A stretch of DNA of 17,353 nucleotides from Lewinellaceae bacterium. GTDB lineage: Bacteria > Bacteroidota > Bacteroidia > Chitinophagales > Saprospiraceae. The stretch is from contig JACJYH010000013.1 of the NCBI GenBank assembly GCA_020636195.1, positions 1-17,353 on the forward strand, given 5' to 3'. The notes below the pieces were generated by a model that was not told where the DNA came from, made no database searches, and saw only the letters and a program-made list of their open reading frames with translations. Shown here piece after piece: positions 16,646 to 17,353 of this stretch (position 1 is the stretch's first letter; each line of letters begins with the position of its first letter). The translations under genes were made by a program, and so were the position numbers.

Positions 16646-16676
16646 TTGACACGCATAGGATGTGCACTTACATTTG
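16646..16676 (+). promoter_or_regulatory. Bacteroidota-type promoter for the unknown gene at 16708
   Basis: TTG (16646-16648), 20 bases, then TACATTTG (16669-16676) fit the -33/-7 consensus TTTG...TAnnTTTG with correct spacing. Transcription should begin near 16683, leaving a leader of about 25 bases. This is the best-formed promoter in the window. Confidence 0.6.
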
Positions 16677-16707
16677 GACATTATTTCACATTTTAAATTT
16701 TTTTATT

Positions 16708-17353
16708 ATGGCAAAATTGAATAGTTTGTTTAAGTTCGAGGGCACATTGGATGATGTGACGGCTTACAAAAGAAAGGGTTCCTTTTTCTTGAGGAAGAAA
16801 GGAGGTATTAGCAAGGATCGTATTATGAGTGATCCAAAGTTCGCAAGAGTTAGAGAAAACAATGCTGAGTTTGGAGAAACAGGTCAATCCGTTAAAGCGT
16901 TGCGTGATGCATTCAGTATGATTTCTAAAAACGTGAAGGTTGGCGAGATTGCTCCAAAGCTGATGAAGACGTTTACCCAAATTAAAAACATGGACACTAC
17001 TTCAGTCAGAGGTGAGAGAAAAGTTGCCATCGGCATTGCTTCGGCAGAGGCAAAAGCAAAATTGATCGGTATAGATTTTAGTGAGAGTTCCTCTTTGTTT
17101 TCTACATTATCCAAACAGCTTACCGTTGACCCAAACAACGGAAGTATCACTATTACCGACCTCATCCCGAAAGATGAAGTCAATGCCGCAGCGGGTTCCA
17201 ACAAAGTAGGTTTTCAGGCAGTTTGGGCGAGAATCCACTTTGATGACAAGACGTATAACACCGTAGTGAGCAATGAAGTCAAGGTATCTTTAGACCCAAC
17301 GCCAACGACAGTCGCATTGACATTTGCCGCTCCACCTGCCGGAGCAGGTGGTA
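16708..17353 (+). CDS. Conserved Bacteroidota protein of unknown function, N-terminal part (cut by window edge)
   Basis: The ATG at 16708 opens a frame of 215 codons with no stop before the window ends. The N-terminus is a recognisable pattern: KFEGTLDDVTAYKRKG (9-24), then LRKKGGISKDRIMSDP and KFARVRENNAEFGETG (about 28-59). I recall the pattern G-T-[IL]-x-D-[IV]-x-x-Y-K...KGG...DP.FARxREN..EFG from unannotated proteins across Bacteroidota. There is no signal peptide. A Lys-rich helical middle (about 60-110) is followed by a beta-like C-terminal part with KVGFQAVWARIHFDDKTY and a Pro/Ala/Gly-rich stretch at the cut end. Function is unknown. A good promoter and the 19-base array lie directly upstream. 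Confidence 0.85.
   Translation, partial: MAKLNSLFKFEGTLDDVTAYKRKGSFFLRKKGGISKDRIMSDPKFARVRENNAEFGETGQSVKALRDAFSMISKNVKVGEIAPKLMKTFTQIKNMDTTSVRGERKVAIGIASAEAKAKLIGIDFSESSSLFSTLSKQLTVDPNNGSITITDLIPKDEVNAAAGSNKVGFQAVWARIHFDDKTYNTVVSNEVKVSLDPTPTTVALTFAAPPAGAGG

Larger units (their letters stand above)
16287..16707. other. Intergenic region with tandem repeat array and promoter
   Basis: This 421-base region separates the divergent 69-residue gene and the unknown plus-strand gene. The first 190 bases are AT-rich and contain the second AATATTGTGCT copy (16314-16324). The array of 19-base repeats follows, then a small CCCA/TGGG hairpin (16625-16636) and the promoter for the next gene. Short frames across the array are products of the repeat and not considered genes. 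Confidence 0.7.

Noticed and set aside
16436..16681. Open frames of 61 (plus) and 81 (minus) codons across the tandem array, giving repeated peptides such as CHFRTKVPKWDK
   Set aside because: The peptide repeats come directly from the 19-base units (three units keep frame). The frames overlap on both strands and the diverged units show no sign of protein selection.

Overview
The window comes from a member of the Bacteroidota. The evidence is a SusC/SusD/SusE-type glycan uptake operon, several TAnnTTTG promoter elements, starts without Shine-Dalgarno sites, and lipoproteins with acidic residues just after the lipidated cysteine. A Saprospiria-like member is plausible, but the sequence alone does not settle the class.

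Layout. (1) Positions 1-1921, minus strand: the N-terminal part of an exported TPR protein that runs off the left edge, and the universal ATPase gene ychF. (2) 1922-2372: an AT-rich divergent intergenic region with candidate promoters for ychF (minus) and the sus operon (plus). (3) 2373-8342, plus strand: a three-gene operon of a SusC-type TonB-dependent transporter, a SusD-type surface glycan-binding lipoprotein and a SusE/SusF-type multi-module surface lipoprotein, closed by a strong intrinsic terminator. No glycoside hydrolase or regulator lies in the window, so the glycan is not determined. (4) 8343-8679: a convergent intergenic region with terminators facing each other and small repeats. 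(5) 8680-15668, minus strand: a 2192-residue secreted RHS/YD-repeat protein with a variable C-terminal tip, followed through a 4-base GTGA overlap by a 137-residue protein that is probably its immunity partner. The RHS gene is a composition mosaic, with a GC-rich core between AT-rich N-terminal and C-terminal parts. (6) 15669-17353: a GTG-started XRE regulator (plus) convergent with a 69-residue helix-turn-helix-like protein (minus), then an array of 19-base tandem repeats, a well-formed promoter, and a Bacteroidota protein of unknown function that runs off the right edge.

How the parts work together. SusC, SusD and SusE should form one outer-membrane complex that captures and imports an oligosaccharide. 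The RHS protein and its partner look like a contact-dependent or secreted polymorphic toxin with its immunity gene. The right-hand block (two small DNA-binding-type proteins, repeat array, promoter, unknown conserved gene) has no obvious function and is the least described part. The toxin tip and its partner, the GC mosaic and the repeat array deserve the most attention.
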